Of a stretch of DNA of 64,000 nucleotides, positions 10,840 to 22,354 are shown piece after piece. The stretch covers positions 21,764,501-21,828,500 of the forward strand of contig NC_059504.1 in assembly GCF_914767665.1 (NCBI RefSeq), written 5' to 3'. Source of the DNA: Harmonia axyridis. Taxonomy: Eukaryota > Arthropoda > Insecta > Coleoptera > Coccinellidae. A program made the translations under genes and the position numbers. Each line of letters opens with the position of its first letter. Position 1 is the first letter of the stretch. The notes below the pieces were generated by a model. The model saw nothing but the letters and a program-made list of their open reading frames with translations, did not search any database and was not told where the DNA came from.

Positions 10840-11460
10840 CTAATGAAAATGATGAGGACTATCTAGGGTTGCTGTCCACCCGCTTAGATTGCAAGCCAGG
10901 TGGAGGATTGCATAGCCCACATGCTACTATTAATTATAACGAGGGGCACACGAATATCTTTCATCTGGGCTCAACTACGATTTAATATGCGTTGTTTCCA
11001 CGGCGAATTGTCAAATCTATCCTCTTTTCGTTGCCCGTCAGAAGGTTAATGGTTCAAAATTGACGAACATGAGTCAGACAAGAGACCTCACGTATCTTTT
11101 CGATCCATTGATTGGATTATTGGATCCAAAGAGAACATTTGGTACACAAACAAAAAATAGTCTTTATTTGGCACAAATGTTCGTTATTTTTTTTATATCG
11201 AACCAAACAAGTTCATTAAGATTTCATATACTAAGTGGAAGCGAATATTTCTTTTATTTTAGCAATGACATGATGTCATTGATTGGAGTAAAAAGTTTTT
11301 GCTAAATTGTCAAAACATTCCGTTCACTGTTCACAAAAAAATTTTCGAGATTTTATTCCTAGTCTTTTCTTTTATTAATATTTATTCCTAAGGTTTCATT
11401 GTGTGTACATCTGAAGATTGATTAGGATTAATTCGATTACTTATATTATTATAATTTGTA
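10840..11460. other. Unassigned, mixed composition
   Basis: The block at about 10860-11050 is less A+T-rich than its neighbours and contains fragments that could be decayed coding sequence, but no frame gives a recognisable motif. The open frame at 11060-11305 has no domain that I recognise. I treat the stretch as old repeat debris. Confidence 0.3.
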
Positions 11461-11483
11461 ATAAATACGAGTCCATTTGACTT

Positions 11484-11642
11484 GGGCCGGTATTATGAAG
11501 GATAACAGACGGTTCAACCGTTGCGTCAACTACCTTACTAGAAATATGGAATTTGGTAGTTGACGCACGGTTCAACCGTCAGTTATCCTTTATAATATCA
11601 TAGTATAAAATTCCTTATACTATGATATCATAATACCGGCCC
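11484..11642. mobile_element. Short MITE with GGGCCGGTATTATGA ends
   Basis: The terminal inverted repeat GGGCCGGTATTATGA at the left pairs with TCATAATACCGGCCC at the right. Most of the 159-bp interior is also self-complementary: GGTTCAACCG/CGGTTGAACC-type blocks and GTTGACGCA/TGCGTCAAC blocks pair, and a second hairpin (TATCATAGTAT/ATACTATGATA) sits in the right third. The flanks share only TT, so the target-site length and superfamily are uncertain. It has no coding capacity. Confidence 0.7.
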
Positions 11643-13500
11643 TTAGGAGTTAATGCGGAATTTGATATACCCAGCTAGAAACTTGTATTTGGAAACCTAG
11701 AGTTGTCTCAAAACCTATAAATGTATAGTAGGGCATCAACGACTATAATAATTTTGGGTCAATGAACACAAAAATCGTTTTTCTTTAAATTTTTGGAAAA
11801 TATCTCGTTTACTATAGGTTTTTCGTCATTTGTTGTCATTATCAATGTTGTAGATGATAAAATTCCCGAAAGTTTTCGTTTTCGAGATAGAGGCCGGAAA
11901 GCATCATTCAAGGTCATCTGGTAGTCCTGGTTAATTATTGAGAAATACATAATTATTAATGATTTTCATTCATTTCATTCATTATATTCAATATTGTTTC
12001 TAATTAAATATCAATTCATTAAATAAACATTAACTCTGCCCGTGTAGTTATGGAAAATATATCAATGCTATTTCAATGCTAATATAATTATACTAATAAC
12101 TTCTCAAATAAATAAAAAAATAAATGAAGTTATGTTTTCATTAAAAGATATCATTCTATACAATAATGAAAAAATTATTAAAAATAAGGTCATACTTGAT
12201 AAAAAATGAAAATTATTAATAATTAAATATTAGCCTATATTACTCGTACATTCACATTGAAATATAATTCAGATATTTACCTTCACAATTCTATAACTAC
12301 ATGGACAGATAAGTTCCATTGAATATATTGATATTAAATTAAAAACAATCTTAAATATGATGTAATAGTTAATAAGAAATGAAAATGATCAATAATTATG
12401 AATTTATCAATAATTAACAAACTTTTTATGGCGTGTTTTTGACCAGGACTAACGGAAGATCTTAAGTTGAAAAGGTTTGACAACACGAAATTAATAAATT
12501 GCTTGGTTTTGTGTACGTTTTCACGGTGGATATCCTCAGTTAGCATCTCGTATTCGTCATCCGTAACGTCATGCTACCGCTCAAATTAGGTAATAGATAA
12601 CTGCTCTATAATGATTTCATTTTGAAGTAAACAATTGAGTTATAGTTTCTGTGCTTCCAGGTCTGTAGAAGGCAGGGGAGATTTTTTGTTAATTTTAGGG
12701 CTTACAAAAATATGTGGTTTTCGATGTCGAAATTTACAATCACAATATTCATTACAGGCCATTCGGAACAACTTTTTGGATTCATTCTTGCGGTCTGTTG
12801 GTCTGAGTTCCCACAAATCATTTTATCACCCTCAACTTCAATAATCATTATCTGATTTCAAGAAGGAACGCCACTTCATGATATTTTGGTGATTTGTCAA
12901 TAGGACAAACATTATGAGTATAATTGCCAGAAAGATTGAATGATCAGTAGAAGTTATGAATATTACAATAATTCCAGCTTTCATTGAAACGAAGGCACGA
13001 TTTTTTCAATGAATTTCCACAGAATTAAAGTTCTGCCTCTTTTTAAAAAGTTTTTGTAGATTTTTTTTTTAATATCAAAATACATCACATACATATAATT
13101 ATTTCTCTTGCGAAAAACCTAAAGTTACGAACATTATAATTTTTTTTTCGCAAATTCAAAATATTCAAATACTACAATGTAGATTATTGTTTGAAGGAAA
13201 TATGTAAAAACTCCATAAAAATCTGAGATTTGTAATAAGAAATTATTTTTAATTTAGTTTTGAACTGAGGAGTCACGTGGTGATGTTCTCTGATGGAATT
13301 TGATATGAGAAATTATCAATAACAACATTGAAATTTTATAATCTGAAAACCACACATAGTCTTTTTTCTAAATTAAAAGATTTAACACCTTTAGGTAACC
13401 AATCTAACATAATAAATAAAATAGAAAGAAAAAGAACATCAGCAATGGCTTGATGAGTGTTATTCGAAATCTGCTCTGCAGAATAAGTGTTGAGAGGGGT
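11643..13500. other. No recognisable feature
   Basis: The sequence is very A+T-rich with short chance frames. No transposon termini pair up, and no exon-like splice-bounded frame is visible. Runs of T and AT-rich microsatellite-like stretches occur near 12050-12240. Confidence 0.35.
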
Positions 13501-13504
13501 AGAA

Positions 13505-13620
13505 GAGCAATGGAGTACATCACTTTAGAAGGTGACTATATTGACGAGTAATGTCGAAATTTGAAGAGAAATTTACTTTTACTGGTTAAGCCCAGAACTG
13601 ATTGAACGAGTCTTAATTTT
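13505..13620 (+). pseudogene. mariner 3' terminal fragment
   Basis: One frame reads YITLEGDYIDE then stop, followed by a lysine-rich read-through. This is the characteristic C-terminus of a mariner transposase subfamily that also recurs at 26.6-26.9 kb and 47.4 kb in this window. Only the last few dozen codons and a trailing UTR-like segment remain. Confidence 0.5.
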
Positions 13621-13624
13621 TTGG

Positions 13625-14545
13625 CAATTATAGCAGCGAAGTCTAGCCAAGACTACTCCGATCAACCCCCTATAAAATACAAATAAAAAATAAAAAAAAA
13701 AAAAACATAAAGGAAAAAAAACAACATGAATGAACCCGATCAATATACAACTGAAATAATATGCTAAACTATGTGTTTCAATTGATGGAACACCTTTTAT
13801 CGGCTTTTTATTGTTTCGGATTACAAATTAAGGAGCGGTATAAGTGATTTAAATCAGGCTTATGTCCAGATGAATTATTATAATTTCCAATGCATAGATA
13901 CCCCTACAATTTAACTGCACCCTTCCTATCCGAAAGCCCACTTAGGAGGACATGACCTGAGGGAAGGTTACAGATCACCTGTCTGAATCAGATTTTGATC
14001 TTCAGTTATGGATACCGTCAGGTTGATTGTACCGTTATCGAACGACACTGCGAATTTTACACCAAGTTTTATTTCCTGTATATCTCAATTCGGCAATAAG
14101 AAATATAGTGGGAATGTTGGGATGAATGATAAACAAACATTCGACAAGATTACAAACATGGTGGAAGTTTTATGCTATTGTTCATATTCAAAATGACATG
14201 TATTTTGCATCACGATAATGAAACTGTGTCGACAAATCTCAAAAAATAAGAATATCGTTTTTATCGAATATTTTCCCCATATAATAATTTAGAAGAATGA
14301 AATTATAGGCAGTCAGCTAAAAACGTCAATTGAAAGCAGGTTTTTCGATTTCCAAAATGTCATCATGAAGAGGAGGAAAAATCAGATATTTTTGATGGTT
14401 CATCATTTTTCAAATTGAAAAATTGATTGTCAAATTGAAAGTCAAATTAAATTTCGAATTCTTTTATTTCAAATTTTTCTCCTAAAATTGTTAATTTGAT
14501 GATAAAAAATGAACTAATGTTTGAAGTTGTTCCACAGAACTTCGT
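13625..14545. other. No recognisable gene
   Basis: The segment at about 13900-14170 is less A+T-rich and may be conserved non-coding DNA, but no protein motif, RNA fold or repeat partner identifies it. The open frame 14008-14196 has no recognisable domain. Confidence 0.3.
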
Positions 14546-14988
14546 GGTTAGGGATTCATAGCTTGACTTGTTTTTCATGCTACTTGGATTGAGATTGACT
14601 TGATTTCAAAGCAAGCTCAAGTCAGGTAGTAGTTTTTCAATCTCAATTCCAGTCAATTATTTATTTATCAAGTGCTTGAGTCTTGAATCATTTCAAGCTA
14701 CTTGATTTTCAGCAGTTTTATTGTGTAGTATCACATCAATGAAAAAATTATGAAATGAGAAGGAACCTAGCAGAAAACACTTTTATTTATCAAACTTACT
14801 GTATAAAAAAACCGAAAATATCAACTTTTTTGAAATAGAAACATAAATTATAATACTTTAAATCATAACAAAATGAAAAATGATGAAAAAATTAAGTTTC
14901 TTAATATTGGGGAACCTTCAGGCTTTGTTTGATTTCATAATGAGTTTAATTTGAAATTGTACTTATTGTATTGAATATTTGAATAAAC

Positions 14989-15180
14989 TCATTTATTATT
15001 ATAATTCTCCATCCAGGATCTGAGACATCTTATTGATTTGTTTCCTAACCTGTTGCGGATTTTCGTAACTATAAGAACAACTCTTTCAATAGGAGCTGAA
15101 GACGCTGGCGTTAAAAAAAAATTCTTGGCCATTTCGGCCAAGTTTGGAAAGATATTTCTGAAACTACCAAAATCTACCAA
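14989..15180 (-). pseudogene. hAT transposase C-terminal dimerisation domain
   Basis: The minus-strand frame contains FPNLAEMAKNFFLTPASSAP followed by IERVVLIVTKIRNRLG and SWMENYNNK. This is the conserved hAT C-terminal dimerisation motif (LA..FL..PASSAP.ER.FS..T.IRNRL). No zinc finger or catalytic RNase H-like core is present upstream, so only the C-terminal tail of the transposase survives. It lies inside the CTTGA-rich hAT copy. Confidence 0.8.
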
Positions 15181-15429
15181 TAGATTTCATAGAAATGTGA
15201 GAAAACTACTAATAAAGTCACACTGGCGAATGCTTCAGACTCTCGGCGCTCGAGGAATCCCCTTATTTAGTATAAGCGCGCACGAGATTGCAGAAATATA
15301 TGCCGTGAAACGCGTGCATATCAAGTAGCTTGATATCAAGTCAAGCAATAAATATCTAAAATCAAGTCAAATTGAGCTCAAGTATGTAATTTTTTTCGAG
15401 CTTGAATTTCCAGTGAAGAAGATGATTAA

Positions 15430-17923
15430 AACCCTTCATTTCATTCTGTTGCAAATTTGCAACACACATATTTAGAGCGTCTGCTATTACAGACGATATG
15501 CGTTAAAGCTTGAGTTCATGCTGTTGCATATTTGTAGCACTCCTATTAAGCACGTGCGCAATACCGATGTCGTTTACGGTTAGGTTTTTTATGGTGTTGT
15601 GGGTTTATGTGTCCACGTGTTTTGTGGAATCAGTTGACTCGTGAAGGGCCTTGTAGTTGAAGGGGTTAAAAAATTTAAAAAATAGTTGAGTGATAATAAT
15701 ACCTACCGTATACTATGGACAATACAGGTATGTTCAAAATTAATAAAAATGTTTCTTTGTTTGTTATATCTTTGGGGGTTATTTTAGCAAAATAATATCT
15801 ATGTTGCTAATATGCAACATCATGAACTGTGGATAAAATTATTTATTTTCTTTGCAGAAGGTTCACGTCTTAGAAAAAGACCAAATAAACTTCTATCTGA
15901 TGCAGAACTGGAAGAGATTGCTGCACATTTGTGGGACGAAGGTGAAGATGAGTTTGACTTTTCGGATACGGATAGTTTAGCTGATCCGGAATATTTTCCA
16001 GAAGAAATTGAAGATGGTGAAAATAATGAGTTGAACACCGATTTGCCGATCAATGATGATGATAATGACGGTAGAAATGAAGTTGGTGATTTGATAGAAA
16101 ATGAGATGCTACCAAACGAAAATACATGCGACAATCCGGAGGCTCCAATATGTCAAAAGAACATTCGAGAAAAAATAACATGGCGAAAAAAACATTTAGC
16201 AATGAATGAAGATGCCTTAAACTTTTTAGGCAATTCTAGTCTCCCCAATAATATTCTGGAACTTGAGACCCCTTACGATTTTTTCAAGTACCTGTTCACT
16301 GATTCATTGCTCCAGACAATTGTTGACCAAACCAATTTGTACAGTGTTCAGAAGAACCCAAATAAGCCGGCGAACATATCGATGGGTGATATTCAAAAAT
16401 TTTTCGGTATTGCATTATATATGTCGGTTATCAAGCTTCCCAGGACACGTTGTTATTGGAGACCAGATATTGGAAATGCAACAATTCGCAAATGTATGAC
16501 AATAAATGAATTTGAGACTCTCAAAAGTGTTATACATTTCAATAACAACGAAAATCTCTTGCCTAGAGAACATCCCGATTACGACAATTTATTCAGAATT
16601 AGACCCCTTTTGACAGAATTGAATACAGGATGTTCTTCAGTGCCAATGGAAAACAAGCTTTCCATCGATGAGCAAATATGCGCAACAAAATCAAAGCACC
16701 ATTTGAAACAGTATATTCCTATGAAACCCCACAAATGGGGTTTCAAACTATTCATGTTGTGTGATACATCAGGATTCACCTACAATTTTGAAATATACAA
16801 CGGATCCACAAATACTTTCACAAAAGTGAAACCAAATGAGAAGGATTTAGGAGCCAGTGCTAATGTTGTTGTTCGACTTTCAAGAGTGATTCCGAGAAAT
16901 GAGAATTTCCAGCTTTATTGCGACAATTACTATACCTCAATACCGCTGTTCTCGTATATGGCAAAAGATGGAATATTTATGCTGGGCACAATACGCCGCA
17001 ACAGGATTTTGAACTCTAAGCTTACTAATGAAAAAGAATTTACAAAAAAATCAAGGGGAACATCTGAAGAATACGTAGGCAATTTCGAAGGTATAGACCT
17101 GAGTACTGTTGCTTGGAAAGACAACAAGGTGGTAACAATGCTTTCATCTTGCTTTGGAGAGCTTCCGTTTCACGATGCTAAACGCTTTGACAGAAAAAAT
17201 AAACAAGTAATTACAATCCCTTGTCCTAACGTAATCATCGAATACAACAAGCACATGGGTGGTGTTGACATGCTTGATAGCCATATAGGCCGCTATAAAA
17301 TTCCTATTAGATCAAGGAAATGGTACCTCAGAATATTTTTTCATTTACTGGACATCGTTACTATCAACGCTTGGCTCTTATTCAAGCGGTCCAAAAAGGA
17401 AAAAAATATCGAAGATGATATGACCCAGTGGCAATTTCGTCTCCATCTTGCAGAAACGTTATGTTTGTTTCAATCGGCAAATGACAAAAAACGAGGAAGG
17501 CCTTCAACTAGTGAGGTGGAACTGGGTATAAACGCTAAAAGACACAAAGGACCAGCGGTACATGCACCCCCGAAAAACGTTCGAATGGATAACGTTGGTC
17601 ACTGGACAAAATATGATACGGCAAGACAGAGATGTAAAATGCCCCTCTGCAAAGGAATAACGCATTTTAAATGTGAAAAGTGTGGTGTCCATCTTTGTTT
17701 GACAAAAGACAAAAACTGTTTTTATAATTTCCATATTCAATAAAAAATTATAATTCAGTTCTTTTTGTTCATAGTGTTGCAGATTAGCAACATACATTTT
17801 TTTTGTTATAATTCATTGCATATAAGAAAAGAGTTCATAACGTCGTTTACTAAGCCTAAATAAATATTCAAACCTATCAAAATATTTTTATTCCTAATTT
17901 TTCTTAATTCATGAAATGAAGGG
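15430..17923 (+). mobile_element. piggyBac element inserted at TTAA
   Basis: TTAA flanks both ends (15426-15429 and 17924-17927). The inverted ends are CCCTTCATTTCAT at the left (preceded by AA) and ATGAAATGAAGGG at the right. Subterminal GTTGCAAATTTGCAAC and GTTGCAGATTAGCAAC blocks occur at the two sides. The interior holds one transposase gene. The related hAT copy at 57.9 kb lacks this insertion and has a single TTAA at the homologous position, which confirms the borders. The left end has two extra A between TTAA and CCC, a feature shared with the second piggyBac at 20468. Confidence 0.92.
15715..17743 (+). CDS. piggyBac transposase, probable two-exon gene
   Basis: DDE transposase of the piggyBac family, which cuts and pastes its element at TTAA without leaving footprints. 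An ATG at 15812 gives 643 codons, but its first 16 residues look intronic. A better model is exon 1 at 15715-15727 (ATG GAC AAT ACA G), donor GTATGT at 15728, acceptor TTTGCAG ending 15857, and exon 2 at 15858-17743. This gives about 632 residues starting MDNTEGSRLRKR. An acidic N-terminus follows. The three catalytic Asp are intact: SIDEQ (286 in the unspliced count), LYCDNYY (371) and MGGVDMLD (486). The C-terminal cysteine-rich domain has CKMPLC, CEKCGVHLC and a final Cys/His pair. No stop or frameshift is visible, so it may be functional. The intron is inferred from sequence only. Confidence 0.9.
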
Positions 17924-17955
17924 TTAAAATATCAAGCTACTTTGCTTGATAAATT

Positions 17956-19300
17956 GTGGTAATAATTTGATTTATAGAGCCCAAGATAGATTTATTGATA
18001 ATCTACCTTAATTAAAGAAGGACAATAATTTGTTGAAAAAAATGAATAGGCTGCTATTGAATATCGTCATATCAACTAATATGAAGTAGATTGGCGCCAA
18101 ATTATATGTTTCTGTTTCATATAGAAAATACATCCTGTATATCACTTCTGATATTCAACTGAGCATTTTCTTCAATATACATGTATTCAATTATCGTTAA
18201 TGTGAATCAACTTATTTGATTTTTGGAGTGTTTATTCGTAATCTTTGACTTCTATCAACAAACCTTGGACTATGGGTTTTGGAAATTAAATATCGAAGAT
18301 ATTAATGAATTCCATGAAATTATTATATTATATTTTCCGAAAGAGATTCCCAGAAATTATGCGAATCAGATACAGTAATCTATTCAAAATATATTACTAA
18401 CATAATTTTCTATCAACAAAAACTATATTAGTATAGTGAAAAGACGGTCGAAAACTCTATAGTTCCAGGATTCCCTTCAGGTTATGTTATAACAATTCAC
18501 TGGAATTATGTGAAATCTCAGAATCCAACGAAGAAATACCCTAATAACTAGCTTTCACCGACAAAAGCTTCCATCAAAATACAATGATTTTGAAAGCTCC
18601 GGTTGATCCAGATAATATACACCTCTCGCGTTACAGAAATAACTACCTCTTTGACGTCCACTTTGATTTTTCCCACGGAATAAGAAATACTTTCACCATT
18701 TATCGAGTATAGAAAATCTTAACATTTTTCGACATTTTCAGTGTTTTTTTCTGTATCTGTTGTACCAGAATTTCAAGGAATGTATTTTAAATTCGTAAAT
18801 ACCTATGCAGATTCGAGTAGTATACACATATTATTTGGATCCTTCTTCTAGTTATAAGTGCCATTTCATTGTAAAGGTGTTAGTCAAAAATTGTTACTTT
18901 TTGGAGAATCCTGAAAAGTCAATAAATTTTATTGTAAAAAAATAGGGGGTACTTTGAGCCTATTATACTTTCATAGAAATTGTAGCGTTGGGATATTTTC
19001 AACGGTATCGAACTTATAAACATTTTGTGCATTTGTTCAACGAAGAGATTACTCTTGTAGAAAATTGGTTGAATGCTCATAACATGGCTTTTATGCCGAA
19101 AAACCACATCCCACAAATTTACATCAGAATCGGCCATTTGAAGACTTTTCGGCTATTTGGTCTAGAAAGTATATCGGATGATTTTTCTGAGTTAAATCAG
19201 TCAAAAATTCAAACAAAAAAAATCTAACGGAAAAATGTTTCGACTAAATGTTTGACGGCGGATTTTTAGTAAATTTCGGGTTCGAACGGTCCAAGGCTTA
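17956..19300. other. No recognisable feature
   Basis: The stretch is A+T-rich with only chance-length frames. Two short opposing frames at 18919-19227 have no recognisable domain. No transposon termini were paired here. Confidence 0.35.
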
Positions 19301-19309
19301 AGAAGGGTT

Positions 19310-19985
19310 AGATAGATTTATTCAATTAAGGAGGTTCCGTTTCACTGCGACCTTATGGTCTATTATGCCCCCCATCAAAGCTATTCTCTCCATAACGTGA
19401 TCCACAGCTCGACTTTCTGTTCCAGAGTTCTGATGAACTCCAATATCTGGAATGGCTTCAAGGAGGCTAATTCCTCACTTCTATAAGTTTCGTGTCCAAG
19501 GCAGGTTTTGCGTTGGTTAGCCATGGCGAGGCATTCCGTCACCAGATGATCCAGAGTTTCTTCGTCCTCCCCTCAGAATCTGCACTCGTCGTTTTCTGTT
19601 AGACCCATTCTCATGAGGTGTTTCCTAAGGCTGCAATGCCTTGTGAGGAATCCAGTGAGGAGGTGTAGCATATTCTTACTAAGATACAGATACTTCTTGG
19701 ATCTTGTAGGGTCAAAGTTTCGAAGAAACTTTTTGGACTGATCCAGGAACCAGGAAGATTCCGCCAGAGTTTTTCTCTTTCGTTTACCTCCTTTTCCTGA
19801 AACCCTTTCTAGTAGGTACATTTGTCTACACCACAGAAAGGTTCCGCCGGGCCGATGAAAGGAGTTTGTGCTCCTTTTCTGGCAAATGTGTTGGCCTCCT
19901 CATTTCATCTTATTCCCGAGTGGCCGAGAACCCAGTCTAAAAAGACCCTGTTATTCTTACGTATTTCATTAAGTCTGCTGCAAAC
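19310..19985 (-). pseudogene. LINE fragment: RNase H end and C-terminal domain
   Basis: Reading the minus strand, a decayed RNase H tail (GPAGTFLWCRQMYL region) leads into LHLLTGFLTRHCSLRKHLMR, then MGLTENDECRF. After a lost Cys codon this continues EDEETLDHLVTECLAMANQR and a short tail. The C-terminal zinc-knuckle-like pattern after an RNase H domain is typical of I/R1-related non-LTR elements. The 5' three quarters, including the reverse transcriptase, are absent, which is typical 5' truncation. Several stops show that it is dead. Confidence 0.75.
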
Positions 19986-20467
19986 AATCCACCCAAGAAG
20001 AAGAAACAAGAAGTTACTGAAATATTATTCAATGATAAAAGAAAACTGATTATAAAGAAAACAAGACCATTGAAAAATAGAAAAAAGTTGATGAACACGA
20101 AGAATTAGACACTGAACTGTTTAAAATTAAGAAAAAAAAGAGGATGACGATGACTGCCCCTGCATTAATTTTGCAGTGACGTTCTTTTCGTTCCAATCCT
20201 GGTGAACAGTGGCTACGTTGCATTTAGTGTTTTCACTGGGCTCATACATCGTTTGGTACTGTATCGAAAAGAACCAAAATGTTTATTTGCGAACTTTGTA
20301 TATTAGACATTTATGTCATCATGTCCATTACTAGTGTGTCATTTTGCCCTTAGTTTACGGACAAAACAGATTTTGCTAGAAGTCAAAATAACTTCTTATA
20401 TCTTTTATGTTTGTAGTTCAATTCAATTTTAAGCTTATAATACTTGAAAACAATTAATCAAAGTTAA

Positions 20468-21739
20468 AACCCGTAACTGGTAAGGTGGGGTCTACCAAAC
20501 CCCAGCGCATCTATTTTTCTCTATAGCTCAAATCTTTTTTGATCGATTGCGCTATCTGACACTGTACCTTTCAGTCAATGTGTCTTGCGCAATACAGTGT
20601 AACACATATGCCTATATTTTTAGTTAGCACGATTCTGTTGACAATGTTTCTTCGCTTGGGGTATGTGAGACCCCACCTTACCAAAAGTGTATTTATTTAG
20701 TGCTAGAAGTTGTCTGATTTTGGAAGTTGCAATGGCGAGTTCATCATGAAAACGAATGAAACAGGTAATCCACCGTTTGAAGAATGGGCACTTCAAAATT
20801 TGGATGCCCTGGAAAGTGATTTCCGTCGATAATTTTTACCATCGAGAAAGAGAAGTAAACATACCTACTTCGTTGTTCGGATTTACCAACAGAATAACAT
20901 TAGCATCGTATGTCTCCAAAGTTGGAAAAGCCAATGTAAATGAGGCAAAGAAGCCAAAAATTATTGAATTTTTTAACAACACCAAGGGCCGAATTGAAAC
21001 GTTGGATAAAAATGTAGATACTGTCTACGGGTGCAACAGGCGTGTGAGATGATGGCCAATGACGGTATTCTATGAAATTCTGAATATTTCCATCATTTTC
21101 TCTTCTTTTCCAAATAATCCGCAAGTTTTGGGATATGAATACATTGAATCTTTGGCCAGTCAACTTGTTCTTTCCCCACATGGAAGGAACAGAAAATTCT
21201 TTCGATTCCAGAAGCTGAAGGAACAATATCTCATCAATTAGAAGTGAGAGTCAGATGTGCCAAGTGTCAATGCAAGATAGAGAAAAAACAAAGGTATTAT
21301 GTGGTATTTGGCTGCTTCCAGTATGTGGTACCTATGCGCGAACCGTCTGCGAAGATTGCTTAGAAGAACGCTTGTAGTTTTCTAGAAATGTCATTCTATT
21401 TGGCTTTTTAGTAATATTGGAGAGTATATTTAATGTTAAGAATTTTGGGGAACTCATATCATTAGGATTTTCCTTAGTTACATGCATTATAAAATTTTCT
21501 CTTTTTTACGTTCTTTCATTAGTAATATTTATGTTTCTTGAAATAAATTATTAATTATATGAGATTGTTATTTATTTATTGCACACTATCGGTTCAATTA
21601 TGATTCAGACTTGATTAAGAACCTATTAAGAACGCAATAAGTTAATGTGAACACATATATTTTAAGGAATTAAGGTTGGGGTCTAGCTGACCCCATCTTA
21701 CCAAAGACATTCCAGAAACTGTACCATATCAGTTACGGG
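20468..21739 (+). mobile_element. Second piggyBac-type element, internally deleted
   Basis: TTAA flanks both ends (20464-20467 and 21740-21743). The inverted termini are ACCCGTAACTG at the left and CAGTTACGGGT at the right. Subterminal blocks GGTGGGGTCT and AGACCCCACC-type sequences lie inside. A decayed transposase C-terminal half fills the middle. At about 1.27 kb it is half the length of the intact copy at 15430 and of a different subfamily (different terminal repeats and protein). Confidence 0.85.
20756..21380 (+). pseudogene. piggyBac transposase remnant
   Basis: The frame from 20756 has SVDNFYHRER, then KPKIIEFFNNTKGRIETLDK. This is the piggyBac block containing the third catalytic Asp position (normally G.D.LD), here changed around that residue. 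It continues after a stop with WPMTVFYEILNISI and a run ending in CAKCQCKIEKKQRYY, the start of the cysteine-rich domain. The first catalytic half is absent. The stops near 21050 and 21239 and the lost cysteines mark it as dead. Confidence 0.7.
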
Positions 21740-21879
21740 TTAATATTCAGTACCAAAATGGAAGTATCATTGCAATAACTAAAAATATATGATTGAAAAA
21801 CTAAACAGTAGGTATGTCATTTTGTCCGCATTTCCCCTACGTCAATTTATTTTATAGGCAACTTCAATTCCGAAATAAC

Positions 21880-22240
21880 GAAATTCCATAGGTGTGTGTT
21901 TAACCCCTCAACACCCATTCTAACATCTTCGTCGCGCTGATTTGCCTCCAAACTTTGCGGAAACGATTAACATTCAGATGATGGTCCGGATAAGCGGGAA
22001 ATCTAGCCGGTTTTTAACAGACCCAGCGGTCGAAAGCACTCATGCAGGGTTTTGTTGGGGTTGATTCTTCCCCCCTGGCACTTCATAGGCACGCGACCAT
22101 CTGTCGGTGGTGCATCATCATGTGTCGGCCCATTTACTTCTTTCGAACTGAATGAATCAGGTACGTTTGGAAAGAACCGGCTATAGCCATCGGTGAAAGT
22201 ATTCTGATTTCGTGGGAAAAATCAGGTGCAGAGGTTGTTG
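21880..22240. other. GC-richer non-coding block, candidate control region
   Basis: This segment is clearly less A+T-rich than its surroundings and has no paired transposon ends, repeat partner or protein motif. It includes a CCATCTGTC E-box-like site and a GGTACGTTT. It could be a conserved regulatory region for senseless or for a gene outside the window, or an unrecognised repeat. Conservation cannot be judged from one sequence. Confidence 0.3.
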
Positions 22241-22354
22241 TATTCGAAACGTGTAAGGTTTATACTGATCGAAATTTGGTGACTCTACGAGGAAAACATG
22301 GATATTTCATATTCATGAAAGTACCAAAAATTTTTATATTTTGGGTATTGTTGG

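Larger units (their letters stand above)
14549..17955 (-). mobile_element. Degenerate hAT (CTTGA-rich ends) interrupted by piggyBac
   Basis: The left end starts near AGGGATTCATAGCTTGACTT, and the right end carries CAAGCTACTTTGCTTGAT. Both belong to a repeat family rich in CTTGA/TCAAG that recurs at 36452-36491, 55740-56110 and 57877-58850. About 400 bp of the left interior aligns with 55810-56110, and the right end aligns in reverse with 57877-58010. The transposase frame runs on the minus strand and keeps only its dimerisation domain (14989-15180). The ends are too diverged for me to identify an 8-bp duplication. A piggyBac (15430-17923) sits 30 bp from the right terminus. Confidence 0.65.

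Noticed and set aside
15812..15859. MQHHELWIKLFIFF as the true N-terminus of the piggyBac transposase
   Set aside because: It is hydrophobic and unlike the acidic start that follows, it ends exactly at a TTTGCAG acceptor, and a matching ATG plus GTATGT donor lies just upstream in the right phase.
18595..18625. CCGGTTGATCCAG resembling the start of small-subunit rRNA
   Set aside because: Only about ten bases match. The downstream sequence is A+T-rich and unrelated to rRNA.
19262..19290. GGGTTCGAACGG resembling a tRNA B box
   Set aside because: No A box, no acceptor-stem pairing and no cloverleaf can be formed around it.
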